From Demequina lignilytica (lineage in GTDB: Bacteria; Actinomycetota; Actinomycetes; Actinomycetales; Demequinaceae), in contig NZ_JAUHPX010000001.1 in NCBI RefSeq assembly GCF_030418305.1, forward strand, positions 248,001 to 312,000: 64,000 nt of DNA. Reading direction: 5' to 3'. Below the pieces are notes generated by a model that was not told the origin of the DNA, ran no database searches, and was given only the letters and a program-made list of their open reading frames with translations. Of this stretch, positions 62,647 to 64,000 are shown piece by piece; position 1 is the first letter of the stretch, and each line of letters opens with the position of its first letter. The position numbers and the translations under genes are program-made.

Positions 62647-62773
62647 GCGTTCCCGGCACCGTTGCCCGCCGATGCCGCGTTCCGAGCGAATCCCCAGCAT
62701 CGTCCCGGAATGCCCGCGCCGACACGGGAGTTGTCACAGGAGAACCATCCTCGCCCCGTCGCCCTGCCATGAG

Positions 62774-62779
62774 TAGGCT
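62774..62779 (+). promoter_or_regulatory. sodA -10 box
   Basis: TAGGCT would start a leader of about 55 bases that ends in TTGGAGGAG. The palindromic GGGACGTTCCC just after the box could take part in regulation. Confidence 0.4.
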
Positions 62780-62841
62780 CGGGACGTTCCCGGAAAACCG
62801 GCCGTGACGCGTGTGCGCCGCGGCCCGACCTTGGAGGAGAT

Positions 62842-63462
62842 ATGGCCGACTACACGCTGCCGGACCTCTCGTACGACTACGGCGCCCTCGACCCGCACAT
62901 CGCGGGTCAGATCATGGAGCTGCACCACAGCAAGCACCACGCCGCGTACGTCGCCGGCGCGAACACCGCTCTGGAGAAGATGGCGGAGGCGCGCGACACC
63001 GACAACTTCGGCGCGATCGCCGGCCTCGAGAAGGCGCTCGCCTTCAACCTCGGCGGTCACACCAACCACTCGATCTTCTGGACCAACATGTCCCCGGAGG
63101 GTGGCGACAAGCCCACCGGCGAGCTGTCCGCGGCGCTCGACGAGCACTTCGGCTCGTTCGAGAAGTTCCAGGCGCACTTCACGAACAACGCGATGACCAT
63201 CATGGGGTCGGGCTGGTCGATCCTCGCCTGGGACACCATCGGCAAGAAGCTCGTGATCGTGCAGCTCTACGACCAGCAGGGCAACGTGCCGGTCGGTCTG
63301 ATCCCCCTGCTCATGCTCGACATGTGGGAGCACGCCTTCTACCTCCAGTACAAGAACGTCAAGGCGGACTACGTCAAGGCGTGGTGGAACGTCGTGGACT
63401 GGGCCAACGTCCAGCAGCGCTTCATCACCGCGACCGCGACTCAGGGCCTCATCGTCATGTGA
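62842..63462 (+). CDS. sodA: Superoxide dismutase (Mn/Fe type)
   Basis: The 206-residue enzyme removes superoxide. The metal ligands are the first His in ELHHSKHH (near residue 27), the His in [10 protein letters not shown], and Asp and His in [12 protein letters not shown] near 165. The Gly-Gly before the second ligand and the QLYDQQGN segment suit the actinobacterial Mn or Fe/Mn enzymes, but metal choice cannot be fixed from sequence. ATG at 62842 follows GGAGGAG. No export signal is seen. A hairpin follows directly. Confidence 0.96.
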   Translation: MADYTLPDLSYDYGALDPHIAGQIMELHHSKHHAAYVAGANTALEKMAEARDTDNFGAIAGLEKALAFNLGGHTNHSIFWTNMSPEGGDKPTGELSAALDEHFGSFEKFQAHFTNNAMTIMGSGWSILAWDTIGKKLVIVQLYDQQGNVPVGLIPLLMLDMWEHAFYLQYKNVKADYVKAWWNVVDWANVQQRFITATATQGLIVM

Positions 63463-63478
63463 CGGACGTCCTCGTACC

Positions 63479-63518
63479 CGACAGGGGCCGCCTTCCATCC
63501 GGGAGGCGGCCCCTGTCG
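63479..63518 (+). terminator. Hairpin after sodA
   Basis: Perfect 15-base arms (63479-63493 and 63504-63518), extendable by three pairs including one G-T, with the inner loop ATCC. It lies 17 bases after the sodA stop. Confidence 0.85.
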
Positions 63519-63554
63519 CGTCTCCTGGGTCCCCATCTCCCCCGGCCTGCCCGC

Positions 63555-63560
63555 TAGGTT
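63555..63560 (+). promoter_or_regulatory. Leaderless promoter of the last gene
   Basis: TAGGTT is followed by 6 bases and the ATG at 63567. Confidence 0.55.
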
Positions 63561-63566
63561 GGGAGC

Positions 63567-64000
63567 ATGCCGGGAGAGGCCCTGAGAGCCCGCGGGCGCG
63601 CCACGAGCGCCGCGGATCGACGCTCCGCGCTCTGGCTGCTCGTGGGGAGCCTCGCGGTGCTCCAGTTCGCGTACCCCGCGACCCTCGACGGACGGCTGTG
63701 GACCCTCCTCTACCTGTCCGTCTACATCGGGCTCGTCGTCGTCGCCGTGCGCATCGGCGCCGCCGACCCGCGACGCTTCTGGCCCCTCGTGGCGGCCGCC
63801 GCCGCCCTGGTCGCCGGCGCGACCTGGTTCGCGGTGCAGCAGGACGACCTCGCCGCGACGCGCGCGATGCTCGCGGGTTCGTTCCTGCTCCAGCTCGCGC
63901 TCATGGTGGCGCTCCTCGACGCGCTGGTCCATCCTCCCGCGCACGCGACGGTCACCGACCTCATCCTGGTGGCCGTGGCGATCTATCTGCTGTTCGGCGG
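63567..64000 (+). CDS. Membrane protein, possible two-pore potassium channel (3' end outside window)
   Basis: The frame is open from ATG 63567 to the window edge, giving 144 residues. After a basic N terminus there are hydrophobic helices near residues 21-36, 43-62, 73-90, 97-117 and a start of another at 130 (LILVAVAIYLLFG). The regular short helices and the final VTDLILVAVAIYLLFG segment recall the helix before the pore in bacterial ion channels, but the pore signature itself would lie beyond the edge. Identity is therefore open. The gene is real by codon bias and by its -10 box. Confidence 0.55.
   Translation, partial: MPGEALRARGRATSAADRRSALWLLVGSLAVLQFAYPATLDGRLWTLLYLSVYIGLVVVAVRIGAADPRRFWPLVAAAAALVAGATWFAVQQDDLAATRAMLAGSFLLQLALMVALLDALVHPPAHATVTDLILVAVAIYLLFG

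Overview
The window is chromosomal DNA of a high-GC actinobacterium. The evidence is strong G/C third-position bias, frequent GTG starts, many start codons placed 6-8 bases after a TAnnnT -10 box (leaderless mRNAs), and hallmark actinobacterial genes (sepH, DUF3000, DUF3159, DUF4192, DUF4193, DUF5998, an Rv2175c-like protein, qcrCAB). A topoisomerase IV pair near the main sigma factor and a pyrophosphate-type phosphofructokinase point to Micrococcales, perhaps a Cellulomonas/Demequina-like lineage; this placement is inference. No rRNA, tRNA, CRISPR array, transposase or phage gene was seen. No stretch without a gene exceeds 300 bases.

Layout. 1-7.4 kb: end of an IMPACT/YigZ protein, zapE, a RibD-like reductase, gnd, DUF3000, RNase D, dxs. 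7.5-16.4 kb: aconitase, a TRAM-type RNA methyltransferase, an APC permease divergent from two TrkA/RCK genes (probably one potassium uptake locus), DUF3159, an OB-fold protein, dut, DUF4193. 16.6-27.7 kb: inositol monophosphatase, sepH, an alkaline-phosphatase-like enzyme, DUF5998, parC, an unrecognised protein, a ThrE-type exporter, a small membrane protein, parE. These follow the gene neighbourhood known from Mycobacterium tuberculosis Rv2680-Rv2703, with additions.

28-41 kb is an accessory block between parE and sigA: a repeat protein, a TspO-like protein, an acetyltransferase, small and EamA-type membrane proteins, then a tandem family of three giant LAL (ATPase plus LuxR) regulators of 964, 980 and 971 residues. 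The first two are each preceded by a paralogous small basic protein and a shared 39-base upstream element. The third is preceded by degraded fragments of the same parts. This module array is the most novel content of the window.

41-64 kb returns to core genes: sigA, DUF4192, a polyprenyl diphosphate synthase, an Rv2175c-like regulator, a LysM lytic transglycosylase under a GTCAC repeat array, a PknL-like kinase with PASTA domains and a non-RD active site, PPi-phosphofructokinase with DAHP synthase, glucokinase with PlsC, an acyl-CoA synthetase, a DEDDh/GIY-YIG nuclease, trpD, a receiver-like protein, the ctaE-qcrCAB respiratory operon and sodA, ending in a truncated membrane protein. This mirrors M. 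tuberculosis Rv2173-Rv2196.

Together the core genes cover central carbon flow (glk, pfp, gnd, acn), isoprenoid supply (dxs, prenyl synthase), aromatic amino acids (aroG, trpD), respiration (ctaE, qcrCAB), nucleotide hygiene (dut), division and cell wall control (zapE, sepH, kinase, LysM hydrolase) and transcription/topology (sigA, parC, parE).
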